Counted from the first letter of the stretch, positions 1 to 8,865 are shown. The stretch: 64,000 nt of DNA from an uncultured Porphyromonas sp. (GCF_938039215.1 NZ_CALHVI010000004.1:10099-74098), one strand, 5' to 3'. Notes: a model not told the origin generated them from the sequence alone. Numbers and translations are program-made.

Positions 1-515
1 TCGTAGCTGCTATGAACCCTTGTCCCTGTGGCTACTACAATCATCCTACTCATGCCTGCGAATGCACTCCTCAGCAAGTACAGCGCTACCTAGGTAAGGT
101 CTCTGGGCCACTGCTCGACCGCATCGACTTGCAGGTAGAGATCGTACCCGTAGACTTCGATAAGCTCTCCGATATACAGCCCTCAGAGAGTAGTGAGAAG
201 ATCAGGGAGCGTGTCCTCCGAGCTCGGGAGATCCAGATCGCTCGCTTTGCTCCCTACCCAGGGGTACACTGCAATGCTCAGATGACTCCACGCCTCATGG
301 AGCTCTTCGCTCGCCCTGATGCTGAGGGGCTGGAGAAGCTTCGCCTAGCCATGGAGCGACTAGACCTCTCAGCACGTGCCTATGATCGCATCCTCAAGGT
401 CGCTCGTACCATTGCCGATCTCTCGGGATCGGAGCAGATCCGCCGAGAGCATATAGCCGAAGCCATTCGCTACCGCAGTCTCGACCGAGGCTCGTGGGGG
501 CAGCGAGTGCACTGA
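1..515 (+). CDS. YifB/ComM-family AAA+ ATPase (Mg-chelatase-like), C-terminal part
   Basis: The frame is open to the left edge, so the gene is cut by the window and only about the last 170 residues are present. The segment starts with the family's Cys-rich stretch AAMNPCPCGYY followed by a second CEC motif, then YLGKVSGPLLDRIDL, which is the conserved sensor region of the YifB/ComM branch of Mg-chelatase-like AAA+ proteins. The remaining helical C-terminal domain ends with the usual LSGSEQIRREHIAEAIRYRS-type segment. In characterised relatives ComM acts as a DNA helicase promoting branch migration in natural transformation; that role is inferred here. The Met at base 12 is internal, not a start. 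Confidence 0.93.
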   Translation, partial: VAAMNPCPCGYYNHPTHACECTPQQVQRYLGKVSGPLLDRIDLQVEIVPVDFDKLSDIQPSESSEKIRERVLRAREIQIARFAPYPGVHCNAQMTPRLMELFARPDAEGLEKLRLAMERLDLSARAYDRILKVARTIADLSGSEQIRREHIAEAIRYRSLDRGSWGQRVH

Positions 516-531
516 GGCTATCACTTCTCGT

Positions 532-563
532 ATTGGAAGTATCACATATCTTGACTATCTTTG
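532..563 (+). promoter_or_regulatory. Bacteroidota-type promoter of tRNA-Lys
   Basis: TATCTTTG at 556-563 matches the Bacteroidota -7 consensus TAnnTTTG, and ATTG at 532-535 sits 24 bases upstream in place of the -33 TTTG. The tRNA starts 45 bases downstream. Confidence 0.7.
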
Positions 564-608
564 CATCGCTTTAGAGTGGGCTTCGCCTGCTTTGAATGCT
601 TTTAGGTA

Positions 609-681
609 GAACTAGTAGCTCAGTAGGTAGAGCACATCCCTTTTAAGGATGGGGTCCTGGGTTCGAACCCCAGCTGGTTCA
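609..681 (+). tRNA. tRNA-Lys (anticodon TTT)
   Basis: A full cloverleaf can be drawn. The acceptor stem GAACTAG (609-615) pairs with CTGGTTC (674-680) with one G-T pair, the discriminator base is A681, the D arm is GCTC/GAGC, and the anticodon stem CATCC/GGATG holds loop CTTTTAA with TTT at 642-644. The T arm contains GTTCGAA. CCA is not encoded. Confidence 0.97.
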
Positions 682-696
682 CATCCTCAACGTTCG

Positions 697-743
697 CTTA
701 GCTTGGAGACTGCGCAGAGCAGACTTCCAAGCTAAGTTCGTTT
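697..743 (+). terminator. Stem-loop after tRNA-Lys
   Basis: CTTAGCTTGGA (697-707) is exactly complementary to TCCAAGCTAAG (726-736), followed by TTCGTTT. It is placed to end the tRNA transcript. The loop is long (18 bases) and the T run is weak. Confidence 0.5.
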
Positions 744-823
744 ATGGGGCTATGGGAGGGGAAGCTTTGCCTCCCTGCTCTGTGTGATTCTTTTACCTCT
801 AGGGGAGAAGTTTTCCCATAAGT

Positions 824-869
824 AAATCCCCCGCCCCCTCATCTCGCTGGATGAAGGGGCGGGGGATTT
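824..869. terminator. Strong G+C-rich terminator hairpin
   Basis: AAATCCCCCGCCCC (824-837) is perfectly complementary to GGGGCGGGGGATTT (856-869), with A and T flanks that allow termination in either direction. It lies between tRNA-Lys (+) and the minus-strand Nim-like gene ending at 1024. Confidence 0.8.
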
Positions 870-879
870 GTTGTTGGAT

Positions 880-994
880 GCTACTTGACCTGCTAGGGGA
901 GAGCTACTCGCTTTGTTCGGTGGTGGCTATTTACCTTGTACGGCGGAAGCTGTTTGCCTTGCTACGTAGGTGGTACTTGCTTCCTCGGAGTAGG
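880..994. repeat. Family D array: five imperfect 23-bp tandem units
   Basis: Units begin at 880, 903, 926, 949 and 972, exactly 23 bases apart. Each begins GCTA, GCTG or GGTA and approximates CTACTTGCCTTGTTCGGAGG. Identity between units is only moderate. No coding frame is supported here, and the array lies between a terminator and the 3' end of the Nim-like gene. Confidence 0.6.
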
Positions 995-1023
995 CAATGT
1001 ATGCTGGTTCCTCGGGTCGGGGA

Positions 1024-1518
1024 CTAGTGCCCGTGGGGGACGTACTTGCGTTTCCCGCTGAAGCTCTCTACATCGATCCGGATGATGGCGGTGCGGTGGA
1101 AGGACTTCTCGACATAGATCTTCCCCTGCTCCATATCATTGGGGCAGAGCTTCTCCAAGAGCAGGTGGAGGGCATGCCTTCGCTCCTCTTCAGATAGGTC
1201 GATATGAGCATGACCTCGGAGGATCACGCTCTCATATTCGGTGGTGAACTTACTAGGAAGTAGATTCACCCGTCCTACGATACAGAGGGAGACCAGACTA
1301 TTCTTGGCAAGGGCTCGGAGCTTCTTGCCTTCGGGAGCACAATGGATATAGATACAGCTTGCTCCGTCCCAGATGTGGTTGATGGGGATGCCATAGGGTG
1401 CTCCTTCCTCGTCGATCATGGAGAGGACTCCGTATTCCTCTTGCTGGAGGAGCTCGAGGGCTCGTGCTTCGTCGAGGAGTCGATCACGTCGTCGGACATC
1501 ATCATTGCAGTAGTTCAT
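1024..1518 (-). CDS. Nim-like pyridoxamine 5'-phosphate oxidase family flavoprotein
   Basis: This 164-residue protein has the split-barrel FMN-binding fold of the PNPOx-like/Nim family. The sequence runs from an N-terminal helix (LLDEARALELLQQEEYGVLS) through GAPYGIPINHIWDGASCIYIHCAPEGKK, the typical FMN-contact region with the conserved His, to a C-terminal strand. Members include NimA-type nitroimidazole reductases and many uncharacterised flavin- or haem-binding proteins, and nothing here shows substrate or resistance. It starts at the ATG read from 1518. It is a single gene; the next minus-strand gene ends 51 bases upstream of it. Confidence 0.85.
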   Translation of the reverse strand: MNYCNDDVRRRDRLLDEARALELLQQEEYGVLSMIDEEGAPYGIPINHIWDGASCIYIHCAPEGKKLRALAKNSLVSLCIVGRVNLLPSKFTTEYESVILRGHAHIDLSEEERRHALHLLLEKLCPNDMEQGKIYVEKSFHRTAIIRIDVESFSGKRKYVPHGH

Positions 1519-1569
1519 GACTTTAGGTATCTCTAGATGAAACTCTATGTAATTGAGGGTGAGGGAAGG

Positions 1570-2487
1570 CTACTTCCCTTGGTAGATGAGCTTAGCCAGC
1601 ACGGGATAGTGGTCAGAGGGAGCACGGCGGACGTGCTTCTTGAGCTTCAGTTCCTCGGGAGCATTACCACTGCCTTGGGTGGTTGCCAGAGGCTTCTCTG
1701 TCCAGTAGCTATCGGTGAGGATGGCATAGCGTCGTACACGGAAGTCTTTAGAGACGAAGATGTGGTCGATGCGGCTCTCCGTCTTCAGCTCCGTATCGAA
1801 GTCATTGAAGGTGCCATTAGGGGCTAAGCGTCGCTCAGCCTGTGTGTACGCATCTTGAAGCCCCGAGGTGGATAGGATGGCGAAGATCTCATCTGTCTGA
1901 TCCACGTTGAAGTCACCCGTAAGTATCACAGGGCTGCAGGGAGGAGCGATCTCTTGGATCTTCTGAAGGACGAGCTTGGCTGACTCACGGCGTGCAGTCT
2001 TGCCCACGTGATCAAGGTGGAGGTTGAAGAAGTAGAAGCGTAGCTGGGTACGCTTGTCTACGAACTCTCCCCACGAGCAGATACGGATGCAGGCGGCATC
2101 CCACCCGAGCTGTGGGCGGTCAGGTGTCTCGCTGAGCCAGAAGTTGCCACTGCGGATCTTCGTGAGGCGGTCCTTCCGGTAGAAGATCGCCGAGTATTCG
2201 CCTGCCTGCTTACCATCATCACGACCGACTCCGATATAGTCATAGTCTGGAAGGCCTTTCGTTAGGTCGCCAAGCTGATGCACCTTAGCTTCCTGAGTGC
2301 CAAAGATGTCTGGTTCTTCGAAGTTGATGAGATCACAGATGAGGGGGCAGCGTTGCGCCCAGCCATTGCCTCGCTTAGCATCGTCAGGGTTGTCGTAGCG
2401 GATGTTGTAGCTCCCTACGAAGAGACTTTGTGCCTGGATCCCGAGGATAGGGGAGAGGCAGAGGATCAAGATGAATAGTCGCTTCAT
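1570..2487 (-). CDS. Secreted endonuclease/exonuclease/phosphatase family protein
   Basis: This 305-residue protein has a signal peptide (about residues 1-19, ending IQAQ). The EEP catalytic set is visible in order: SYNIRYD (Asn), GTQEAK (Glu), NLHLDHVG, LTGDFNVD, SRIDHIF and PSDHYPV (Asp-His pair). These are the metal and phosphate ligands of DNase I/sphingomyelinase-like phosphodiesterases. Close Bacteroidota relatives are annotated as secreted phosphodiesterases of unknown substrate. It is probably periplasmic or exported and appears monocistronic. Confidence 0.9.
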   Translation of the reverse strand: MKRLFILILCLSPILGIQAQSLFVGSYNIRYDNPDDAKRGNGWAQRCPLICDLINFEEPDIFGTQEAKVHQLGDLTKGLPDYDYIGVGRDDGKQAGEYSAIFYRKDRLTKIRSGNFWLSETPDRPQLGWDAACIRICSWGEFVDKRTQLRFYFFNLHLDHVGKTARRESAKLVLQKIQEIAPPCSPVILTGDFNVDQTDEIFAILSTSGLQDAYTQAERRLAPNGTFNDFDTELKTESRIDHIFVSKDFRVRRYAILTDSYWTEKPLATTQGSGNAPEELKLKKHVRRAPSDHYPVLAKLIYQGK

Positions 2488-2691
2488 ACTTATATGTAGT
2501 TCGTATTTGTTGGCTCTACTGAGGCGAGGGTGCCCCCTGCTCTTGAGGGTCGGCTCCTCTTACCCTAGGAGGTGCTATGCAAATATACATCAATACTTTT
2601 CCCTCTTTCATATGCTCTATAGGGTCGGCGCTTACTTTGCTCTAGGGGTACCTTTTATAGGGGAGACCTGCGATATTCCCTAGGGGTTCTA

Positions 2692-2723
2692 TTTGGAACG
2701 TAATGAAACTTATACTACCTTTG
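2692..2723 (+). promoter_or_regulatory. Promoter of tRNA-Asp
   Basis: TTTG at 2692-2695 (-33 box) and TACCTTTG at 2716-2723 (-7 box) have starts 24 bases apart, a near-perfect Bacteroidota housekeeping promoter 14 bases before the tRNA. Confidence 0.85.
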
Positions 2724-2736
2724 CAGTGAACAAAAC

Positions 2737-2810
2737 GGTGTGGTAGTTCAGCTGGTTAGAATACCTGCCTGTCACGCAGGGGGTCGCGGGTTCGAGTCCC
2801 GTCCATACCG
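2737..2810 (+). tRNA. tRNA-Asp (anticodon GTC)
   Basis: Acceptor stem GGTGTGG (2737-2743) pairs with CCATACC (2803-2809), discriminator G2810. The anticodon stem CCTGC/GCAGG holds loop CTGTCAC with GTC at 2771-2773, and the T arm is CGGGTTCGAGTCCCG. CCA is not encoded. Confidence 0.97.
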
Positions 2811-2820
2811 CTTCATAATC

Positions 2821-2857
2821 AAGGTAGAGCACGAGCGATCGTGCTCTACCTTTTTTA
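2821..2857 (+). terminator. Terminator of tRNA-Asp
   Basis: AAGGTAGAGCACGA (2821-2834) pairs perfectly with TCGTGCTCTACCTT (2839-2852) around a 4-base loop and is followed by a run of T. Confidence 0.92.
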
Positions 2858-2992
2858 TTTCCCCTGCATACCTTCCCTTACTTCTCTTAGATGCTACTTG
2901 GAGGGAGTGGGGGAAGAGAGATGCCGAAGAGGATGAGCCTATTTCAGAGCTTATTATGCCTTGTAGACTGAGGAATGCTGGGTGCTTTTCAC

Positions 2993-3000
2993 TATCTTTG
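2993..3000 (+). promoter_or_regulatory. -7 element of parE
   Basis: TATCTTTG lies 30 bases before the chosen parE ATG. No clear -33 TTTG was found at the expected distance. Confidence 0.65.
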
Positions 3001-3030
3001 GTGTGCAAAAACAAGAAGGACGTACAATTC

Positions 3031-4986
3031 ATGGATCTTTTAGAACAGAAGACAGTAGACTATAGCGATAGTGATATCAAGACCCTAGAATGGGATGAGC
3101 ATATCCGTCGCCGCCCGGGGATGTACATCGGGAAGCTCGGTGATGGTACTCATGCCGATGACGGGATATATGTCCTGCTCAAAGAGGTGCTCGACAACTC
3201 CATCGACGAGTATGTCATGGGTGCTGGCAAGAAGGTCGAGATCACGATCCATGAAGGAGAAGTGACGGTCCGTGACTATGGCCGAGGCATTCCCTTGGGT
3301 AAGCTCATCGATGCGACGAGCAAGATGAATACGGGGGGGAAGATTGACTCTAAAGCCTTCAAGAAGTCCGTTGGTCTTAACGGGGTAGGGATCAAGGCGG
3401 TCAATGCCCTTTCCATTCACTGCGAGATCACCGTCTGGCGTGAAGGCCTGACGAAGACAGTACGCTATTCGCATGCCAAGCTCCTTGAGGAGACGGAGGC
3501 AGTGCCCTCGACAGAGCCTTCGGGGACACGAGTGGTCTTCCGTCCCGATAGCGAGCTCTTCCGTGGCTACGAGTACAAGGATGAGTTCGTCGAGACTATG
3601 GTGAAGAACTACTCGTTCCTCAATGCAGGTCTTGCCCTCATCTATAATGGACGACGCTACCTCTCCAAGAGAGGCCTAGCCGACCTCCTAGAGGAGAATA
3701 TGACCGAGGAAGCACTCTACCCCCTCATCCACCTCAAGGAAGACGATGTCGAGATCGTACTTACCCATACGACACAGGTAGGGGAAGACTTCTACAGTTT
3801 CGTCAATGGACAGAACACGACCCAAGGAGGTACTCATCTCTCGGCATTCAAGGAAGCGGTAGCCCGTGTTATCAAGGACTTCTTCGGGAAGAACTTTGAT
3901 TACCGTGATATACGATACGGGATGGCTGCAGCCATCAGCATCAAGATCGAAGAGCCCGTCTTCGAGAGCCAGACCAAGACGAAGCTAGGATCGAAGGATA
4001 TGGAGCCCGATGGGCGAAGTATCCAGAAGTTCCTCAATGACTTCCTCGGCAAAGAACTAGATAACTATCTGCACATCCACCCAGAAGACGCTGGGATCAT
4101 GCTGCAGAAGATCCAGGAGAGCGAACGCGAGCGCAAGAGCCTCAGCGGTGTCGCCAAACTTGCTCGTGAACGGGCAAAGAAAGCCAGCCTACACAACAAG
4201 AAGCTCCGAGACTGCACTATTCACTTCAATGACCCTAAAGCCAAAGAGCCCGAACGTACCAGTCTCTTCATCACCGAGGGTAACTCAGCGAGTGGATCGA
4301 TCACCACTTGTCGTGACCCCAAATATCAAGCCGTCTTCAGCCTTCGTGGTAAGCCTCTGAACTGCTACGGACAGAGCAAGAAGGTCGTCTATGAGAACGA
4401 GGAATTCAACCTCCTACAAGCTGCACTCAATATCGAGGATGGCCTAGATGGGCTTCGCTACAACCGTATCATCATCGCTACCGATGCCGATGATGACGGG
4501 ATGCACATTCGCCTACTACTGATTACCTTCTTCCTGCAGTTCTTCCCCGAGCTGGTACGTAGAGGTCACGTCTTCATCCTAGAGACACCTCTCTTCCGTG
4601 TCTTCCTGCCGAAGGAGCATAAGAAGTCGGATAACTTCATGACCTCTTCGCCTGCGGCTAAGAAGAAGGGACGAGGTAAGAAGAAGGAGAAGGAAGAGGC
4701 TGAGCCTGCGGAGGAACTGGTGACGAATATCTACTGCTACAACGAGGCACAGAAGCAGGAAGCCCTGCGTAAGCTCGGCAAGCGAGCCCTAGTCACCCGA
4801 TTCAAGGGGCTTGGGGAGATCTCTCCCGATCAGTTCAAGGACTGGATCAGTGAAGAGAATATCAAGCTTGACCCGATACGCATACGCAAGGAGGACAATC
4901 TGAGTAGCCTCCTGATGTTCTACATGGGGAAGAATACCCCCGAGCGCCAGAACTTCATCATCGATAACCTCGTCGTCGACGAGTAG
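3031..4986 (+). CDS. parE: DNA topoisomerase IV subunit B (ParE)
   Basis: This 651-residue type IIA topoisomerase B subunit provides the ATPase and TOPRIM half of topoisomerase IV, which decatenates daughter chromosomes. The GHKL ATPase signatures are near the N-terminus (E52 and N56 in [15 protein letters not shown] at 82-88, [14 protein letters not shown]). The TOPRIM motifs TEGNSASGS and [14 protein letters not shown] follow. [12 protein letters not shown] replaces the GyrB form ([12 protein letters not shown]), which favours ParE. A Lys/Glu-rich insertion ([15 protein letters not shown]) lies in the C-terminal part. An in-frame GTG at 2740 is inside tRNA-Asp and is rejected; ATG 3031 follows a -7 box. 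The parC partner is not adjacent, since a strong terminator follows directly. Confidence 0.92.
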   Translation: MDLLEQKTVDYSDSDIKTLEWDEHIRRRPGMYIGKLGDGTHADDGIYVLLKEVLDNSIDEYVMGAGKKVEITIHEGEVTVRDYGRGIPLGKLIDATSKMNTGGKIDSKAFKKSVGLNGVGIKAVNALSIHCEITVWREGLTKTVRYSHAKLLEETEAVPSTEPSGTRVVFRPDSELFRGYEYKDEFVETMVKNYSFLNAGLALIYNGRRYLSKRGLADLLEENMTEEALYPLIHLKEDDVEIVLTHTTQVGEDFYSFVNGQNTTQGGTHLSAFKEAVARVIKDFFGKNFDYRDIRYGMAAAISIKIEEPVFESQTKTKLGSKDMEPDGRSIQKFLNDFLGKELDNYLHIHPEDAGIMLQKIQESERERKSLSGVAKLARERAKKASLHNKKLRDCTIHFNDPKAKEPERTSLFITEGNSASGSITTCRDPKYQAVFSLRGKPLNCYGQSKKVVYENEEFNLLQAALNIEDGLDGLRYNRIIIATDADDDGMHIRLLLITFFLQFFPELVRRGHVFILETPLFRVFLPKEHKKSDNFMTSSPAAKKKGRGKKKEKEEAEPAEELVTNIYCYNEAQKQEALRKLGKRALVTRFKGLGEISPDQFKDWISEENIKLDPIRIRKEDNLSSLLMFYMGKNTPERQNFIIDNLVVDE

Positions 4987-5026
4987 TTCCCGACGAGGGC
5001 GAATCCATCGCCCTGCTACAAGCGAA

Positions 5027-5069
5027 GAGGCCCCACCGTAAGTCTGATCTTACGGCGGGGCCTCTTTTG
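5027..5069. terminator. Terminator between parE and the Cys-rich gene
   Basis: GAGGCCCCACCGTAAG (5027-5042) pairs with CTTACGGCGGGGCCTC (5049-5064) with one mismatch, followed by TTTTGT. It can serve both convergent genes. Confidence 0.9.
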
Positions 5070-5097
5070 TTAGGATGTAGCTCCTAAGGCTAGGGCC

Positions 5098-5496
5098 TTA
5101 CTTCTTCTTATCCTTGCAGCAGCCCTTCTTGCCTGCCTGCTCCTGGCAGTTACCCTGCTCGCAGGATTCAGAAGTCTTAGTGCACTTCTTTTCGCACTTC
5201 TTAGCTTCCTTCTTGTCGCAGGCCTTGGCATCCTTCTTGTCACAGCTCTTAGCTGCATCCTTGCCGGCTGCTACCTGCTTGCCCTTGCACTTCTTTGCTC
5301 CTTCGGGGGTAGAGCAGAGGGAGCCTTCCTTGCAGTCGCACTCCTTGGTCTTACCCGAGCAGCAAGTGGCCTTCTTGGTGCTATCGGTCTTCGCCTGTGC
5401 TTCCTTCTTGACTACGTCCTTCTTCTCTGGGGTTTGTGCCGAAGCGCTTACGCCGAGGGCAAAGAGGCATGCTACGGCGAAAATGAATCTCTTCAT
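5098..5496 (-). CDS. Cys- and Lys-rich secreted protein of unknown function
   Basis: This 132-residue protein has a clear signal peptide (MKRFIFAVACLFALGVSASAQ). The mature part is very rich in lysine and contains 14 cysteines, many in KxCxKK-type spacing (KSCDKKDAKACDKKEAKKC) plus CC pairs at both ends (TCCSG, GCCKDKKK). No catalytic domain is visible. The composition suggests a metal-binding or disulphide-rich periplasmic or exported protein; that is inference from composition only. It lies alone between the parE terminator and a repeat-filled gap. Low-complexity bias means family assignment by similarity would be unreliable. Confidence 0.75.
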   Translation of the reverse strand: MKRFIFAVACLFALGVSASAQTPEKKDVVKKEAQAKTDSTKKATCCSGKTKECDCKEGSLCSTPEGAKKCKGKQVAAGKDAAKSCDKKDAKACDKKEAKKCEKKCTKTSESCEQGNCQEQAGKKGCCKDKKK

Positions 5497-5655
5497 GATT
5501 GTTTGTGTTAGGTTGTTAATGTTGTTATTCTGAGGGTGGAAGTCGGGACTCCCGTGAAGTAAAGTTAGCGAAAGGACCCTACAAGACGGGGTGTCTCAGA
5601 GATTCTCTCCTCGGAATAACTAAAAGGTAGGTTAGCCGAAAAGTTCATGAGAGGG

Positions 5656-5770
5656 ACTACTTTTATTTCCCTAGAGGCGCTACTGCTACCTCTTCGGAGG
5701 CACTACGGGTACCTCCTCGGAGGCGCTAGTAGTGCTTCCTCTGCATCGCTACTTTGACCTCGATGTAGGG
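5656..5770. repeat. Family D array: five imperfect 23-bp units
   Basis: Units begin at 5656, 5679, 5702, 5725 and 5748, exactly 23 bases apart. Each starts RCTA, and the better units contain TACCTCNTCGGAGGC, with a small CCTC/GAGG dyad. The second and third units are the most alike. The array fills much of the 468-base gap between the Cys-rich gene and the membrane protein gene. Confidence 0.65.
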
Positions 5771-5886
5771 AGCGGGATGCCTGAATTTCCCCTGCACTAG
5801 TGATCGCATTGAGGTGCGGAGCTCTATGCCAAGAGCACAGTGGGCAAGGGTCAAAAGAAGGAGCTCAATCATCCCTATAGAATATG

Positions 5887-5894
5887 TATATTTG
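5887..5894 (+). promoter_or_regulatory. -7 element for the 5965 operon
   Basis: TATATTTG matches TAnnTTTG and lies about 70 bases upstream of the ATG at 5965. Confidence 0.55.
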
Positions 5895-5964
5895 TCATTC
5901 AAATATTGACTTCGCTGACAAGGAGTGACCACTGTGGGAGCTACCCAGTCAGCACCTAGTATCT

Positions 5965-6657
5965 ATGCAGTATCCCCTTCCTCGCTTTCGACATACACGA
6001 GCGTTGAGCCATGCCTGGACGATCCTTCGTTCGCATCCTCAGTTTTTCATCTATTCATCGATCATCTTCCTATTGGGTTGTGGCCTATCGATCTACTTGT
6101 GGATACAGGTCGGGGCGATTGTGGCTGGATCAGCATCTGGAGTAGATGCTACGTCTTCTATCAAGCAGCTTGGGCTTCTCGGTGCCTTGGGCTTTGGGGT
6201 AGGGCTTCTAGACTTCTTCTTAGCCTATGGCCTTCATAAGCGGATCCTTGGTCTCTTTAGTGAAGAGGAGCCCGAAGAACTCCCTATCAGAAGGCGCATC
6301 CGAGAGGGACTTCTCTTCTTGCTCCAAGCACTCGTCCTCTCCCTCCTCATAGCTCTTGGCTTCCTCTTCTTCATTCTCCCTGGATTCTATCTAGCCATGC
6401 GCCTCTTACTTGCGCCTTGGCTGTATTTGGATGGGAAAGCAGGCTTCTGGGGATCCTTCAAGCTCTCGTGGCAGCGCACCTCGAGGCACTTCTATGTGCT
6501 CCTTCCAGTATGGGGCTTTACCCTTCTTTTCTCTTTGGGAGTCTCCGTGACTTTAGGGCTGGGGCTCATCCCTTTGCTCCCCTTGGGGCTTATCTATAGC
6601 TGTATCCTCTACCGCTATCTTCTCGAAGTCCCTCAGGATACTCTTCCTCTGCGCTAA
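5965..6657 (+). CDS. Polytopic membrane protein, unknown function
   Basis: This 230-residue integral membrane protein has about six hydrophobic segments (roughly residues 27-50, 66-90, 112-137, 140-158, 175-200, 200-222). The organisation resembles YciC/glycerophosphodiester-phosphodiesterase membrane-domain proteins, with a central loop rich in Arg/Glu (EEEPEELPIRRRIRE) and a LSWQRTSRHF motif between helices. No enzymatic residues can be named. It ends one base before the next start (6658), indicating translational coupling with the methyltransferase-like gene. Confidence 0.8.
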   Translation: MQYPLPRFRHTRALSHAWTILRSHPQFFIYSSIIFLLGCGLSIYLWIQVGAIVAGSASGVDATSSIKQLGLLGALGFGVGLLDFFLAYGLHKRILGLFSEEEPEELPIRRRIREGLLFLLQALVLSLLIALGFLFFILPGFYLAMRLLLAPWLYLDGKAGFWGSFKLSWQRTSRHFYVLLPVWGFTLLFSLGVSVTLGLGLIPLLPLGLIYSCILYRYLLEVPQDTLPLR

Positions 6658-7299
6658 GTGATGAAGACCTTTGTTTCCCTGCACGGAGTCATCCGCCGTC
6701 TCCAGTACTCCAAGCGCCTCATCGTGAACCGACGGGGCGATGGTGTGCACTCGCCTTTTGCCTTCCACTTCATCTCCCGTGTTGTGCGCAATCGGAGGCC
6801 TTACTACTGCTTCGAGGAACTAAGAGCTCTGTTGGATGAGTGTAAGCGGGCAGGGAGAACACTCCCTCCCATCCATCGCCCTCGGACGCTAGAACTCCTC
6901 TTCCGTACCGCCCACGAGCTAGAGGCAAGGCGGATCCTTATCGTCACTTCCGAGCCCGAAGAGAGCCTACTCCCTGACTACATGCAGCGTACGGGATATA
7001 CCGAGGAGATCACTCTGGTGCGACCCAAACTTGCGGGGCTTGATCCTTCGGCTTCCTATGACCTGATCCTTCTAGAGGCTGTTCCTACCGCCAGCCTGCT
7101 TGAGGGGCTCCTCGAAAGGGGAGCTTCTGTAGCTCCTCAGCTAGCAGTTGCTCTCTATGTGCCGACCTCTAAGAGCAGAGAGGGATTAGTTCAGCTAGCA
7201 CCCTCCACCCGCCCCCGCCAGCAGATCGATCTCATCGATCTACAGCTGTGGTTCTACGACAAGCGTCTTACGCCCTGTCGCTGCAAAGGGGTCTATTGA
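6658..7299 (+). CDS. SAM-methyltransferase-like conserved protein
   Basis: This 213-residue protein has the N-terminal segment RRGDGVHSPFAFHFISRVV. This resembles the GxGIHSPFvfdfI signature of a Bacteroidota family annotated as class I SAM-dependent methyltransferases. A Rossmann-like core follows (RRILIVTSEPEE; YDLILLEAVP), but the usual Gly-rich SAM loop is not obvious, so activity is uncertain. The reading frame abuts the upstream membrane protein gene and is followed after 38 bases by a lipoprotein gene, suggesting one operon. Confidence 0.65.
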   Translation: MMKTFVSLHGVIRRLQYSKRLIVNRRGDGVHSPFAFHFISRVVRNRRPYYCFEELRALLDECKRAGRTLPPIHRPRTLELLFRTAHELEARRILIVTSEPEESLLPDYMQRTGYTEEITLVRPKLAGLDPSASYDLILLEAVPTASLLEGLLERGASVAPQLAVALYVPTSKSREGLVQLAPSTRPRQQIDLIDLQLWFYDKRLTPCRCKGVY

Positions 7300-7337
7300 T
7301 CGCATTCTCCAATCCTCATATACTATACTTATCTCTG

Positions 7338-8789
7338 ATGAAGTATCTCATCTCTCTTGCCCTCCTCGGTGCTCTCTCCATCACGAGTTGCCAAGCAGCG
7401 CCCAAGAAACCTAATGGGACGGAGCAGAAACCTGATCGCCCCGACAATAAGCCCATCGAACCAGAGAAGAAGCTAGCTGGCTCTGAGAGCCAAGCTGTGG
7501 TCTCCTACTTCAAGGCTAGTCTCTCTGGAGGGACAGCTCCAGCACTCCTGGAAAAAGCTCTTGAGCTTAGCAGCCTAGAGCAGGCACGCAAGGAGATCTG
7601 GACTCTGTGGGCTCAGTCCAATGACCCCAAAGAGACGGGCCTTCCTGCGCTCTCCCCGCTAACCGAAAGATCTACCCCTCGTAGCTGGGTACTCAGCCCC
7701 GAGAGCTATGGGAACGACCGCATCCCAGCGATCATGCCCTACTACTATGGGGCGAAGGGAGATAAGCCCAGTGCTGGCTATCCGCTCTTCCTTTACCTTC
7801 ATGGGTCGGGGCCCAAGGAGCATGAGTGGAAGACTGGCCTAGCTCTATCCCTCTCCTTCCAAGACTCCCCCTCGGTGTACTTCATTCCTCAGATCCCCAA
7901 TGGAGAAGAGGCCGCTGGTGGCCAGCTCTACCGCTGGTGGCAGCGCTCTAAGCTGGAGGCTTGGGAGAAGCTCCTTCGTCTCTCCTTCCTCTCGGGCTCT
8001 ATTGATCCCCAGCGTATCTACTTCTTCGGGATCTCCGAGGGCGGGTATGGCTCCCAGCGCTTAGCCTCGTACTATGCCGACTATCTGGCTGGGGCAGGCC
8101 CTATGGCTGGCGGTGAACCGCTGATCAATGCGCCCGTGGAGAACCTCCAGCACATCGCCTTCTCCCTGCGTACGGGTGCCGATGATAGGACGTTCCACCG
8201 AAACGAACTGACGGGCTACACGCGCGATGCTCTTCAGAAGATGGCAGCAGCGCATCCTGGCTACTACAAGCACTTCATCGACATCATCCCTAAGTATGGT
8301 CATGCGATCCCTTACGGCCCGACGACACCTTACCTCGCCCAGCACCAGCGTACCGCCCTTCCTAAGAGCGTCCACTGGGAGGACTTCCCTGTCGATGGGC
8401 TCTATCGTAAGGGCTTCTACAACCTTGCACCACTGACCCGTCCTCAGGGGACAGATCGTATCTACTACGAAGAGGAAATCAAGGACAATACGGTGGACCT
8501 CAAGATCCGCTCGGTGAAGTACCAAGACAAGCAGGTCAGTGCCTACTATACGAGCTTCCGTCTGGTACTGCTCTACGATAAGATCTACACCGATGCTACG
8601 GGCGGGAAGCTACGCGTCTACCTCAGCCCCGAGCTCGTTGATCTCTCTAGACCCGTACACATACGAGTCAATGGTCGGGAGGTCTACTCGGGCGAAGTGA
8701 AAGCCGACTGGAAGCACCTCACCTCGAGCTGTGCGCTCTTCTTCGATCCTCTGCGCCTTTTCCCAGCTGCTGTCGAGATCGACTACTAG
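7338..8789 (+). CDS. Lipoprotein alpha/beta-hydrolase (esterase-like)
   Basis: This 483-residue protein has a lipoprotein signal peptide (MKYLISLALLGALSITSC, lipobox Cys18) and a Pro/Lys-rich linker. The hydrolase domain (about 120-340) shows PLFLYLHGSG (oxyanion region), FFGISEGGYGSQ (nucleophile Ser in GxSxG) and KYGHAIPYG (likely catalytic His). The layout resembles esterase D/feruloyl esterase-like enzymes. A C-terminal beta domain ends near the stop. An upstream in-frame start at 7248 would overlap the preceding gene by 52 bases and lacks a signal peptide, so ATG 7338 is preferred. It is probably anchored to the cell envelope; the substrate is unknown. Confidence 0.82.
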   Translation: MKYLISLALLGALSITSCQAAPKKPNGTEQKPDRPDNKPIEPEKKLAGSESQAVVSYFKASLSGGTAPALLEKALELSSLEQARKEIWTLWAQSNDPKETGLPALSPLTERSTPRSWVLSPESYGNDRIPAIMPYYYGAKGDKPSAGYPLFLYLHGSGPKEHEWKTGLALSLSFQDSPSVYFIPQIPNGEEAAGGQLYRWWQRSKLEAWEKLLRLSFLSGSIDPQRIYFFGISEGGYGSQRLASYYADYLAGAGPMAGGEPLINAPVENLQHIAFSLRTGADDRTFHRNELTGYTRDALQKMAAAHPGYYKHFIDIIPKYGHAIPYGPTTPYLAQHQRTALPKSVHWEDFPVDGLYRKGFYNLAPLTRPQGTDRIYYEEEIKDNTVDLKIRSVKYQDKQVSAYYTSFRLVLLYDKIYTDATGGKLRVYLSPELVDLSRPVHIRVNGREVYSGEVKADWKHLTSSCALFFDPLRLFPAAVEIDY

Positions 8790-8823
8790 CCTCTGCTACG
8801 GGCTCAAGCGTCCACTAGATAAG

Positions 8824-8865
8824 AAGCTCCCCCTTGATCGTGCACTGGCGATCAAGGGGGAGCTT
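8824..8865. terminator. Bidirectional terminator between convergent genes
   Basis: AAGCTCCCCCTTGATCG (8824-8840) is perfectly complementary to CGATCAAGGGGGAGCTT (8849-8865) around an 8-base loop. Confidence 0.88.

Noticed and set aside
2740..3030. Longer N-terminus for parE starting at a GTG at 2740
   Set aside because: It lies inside tRNA-Asp, crosses a strong terminator and the parE promoter, and is not ParE-like.
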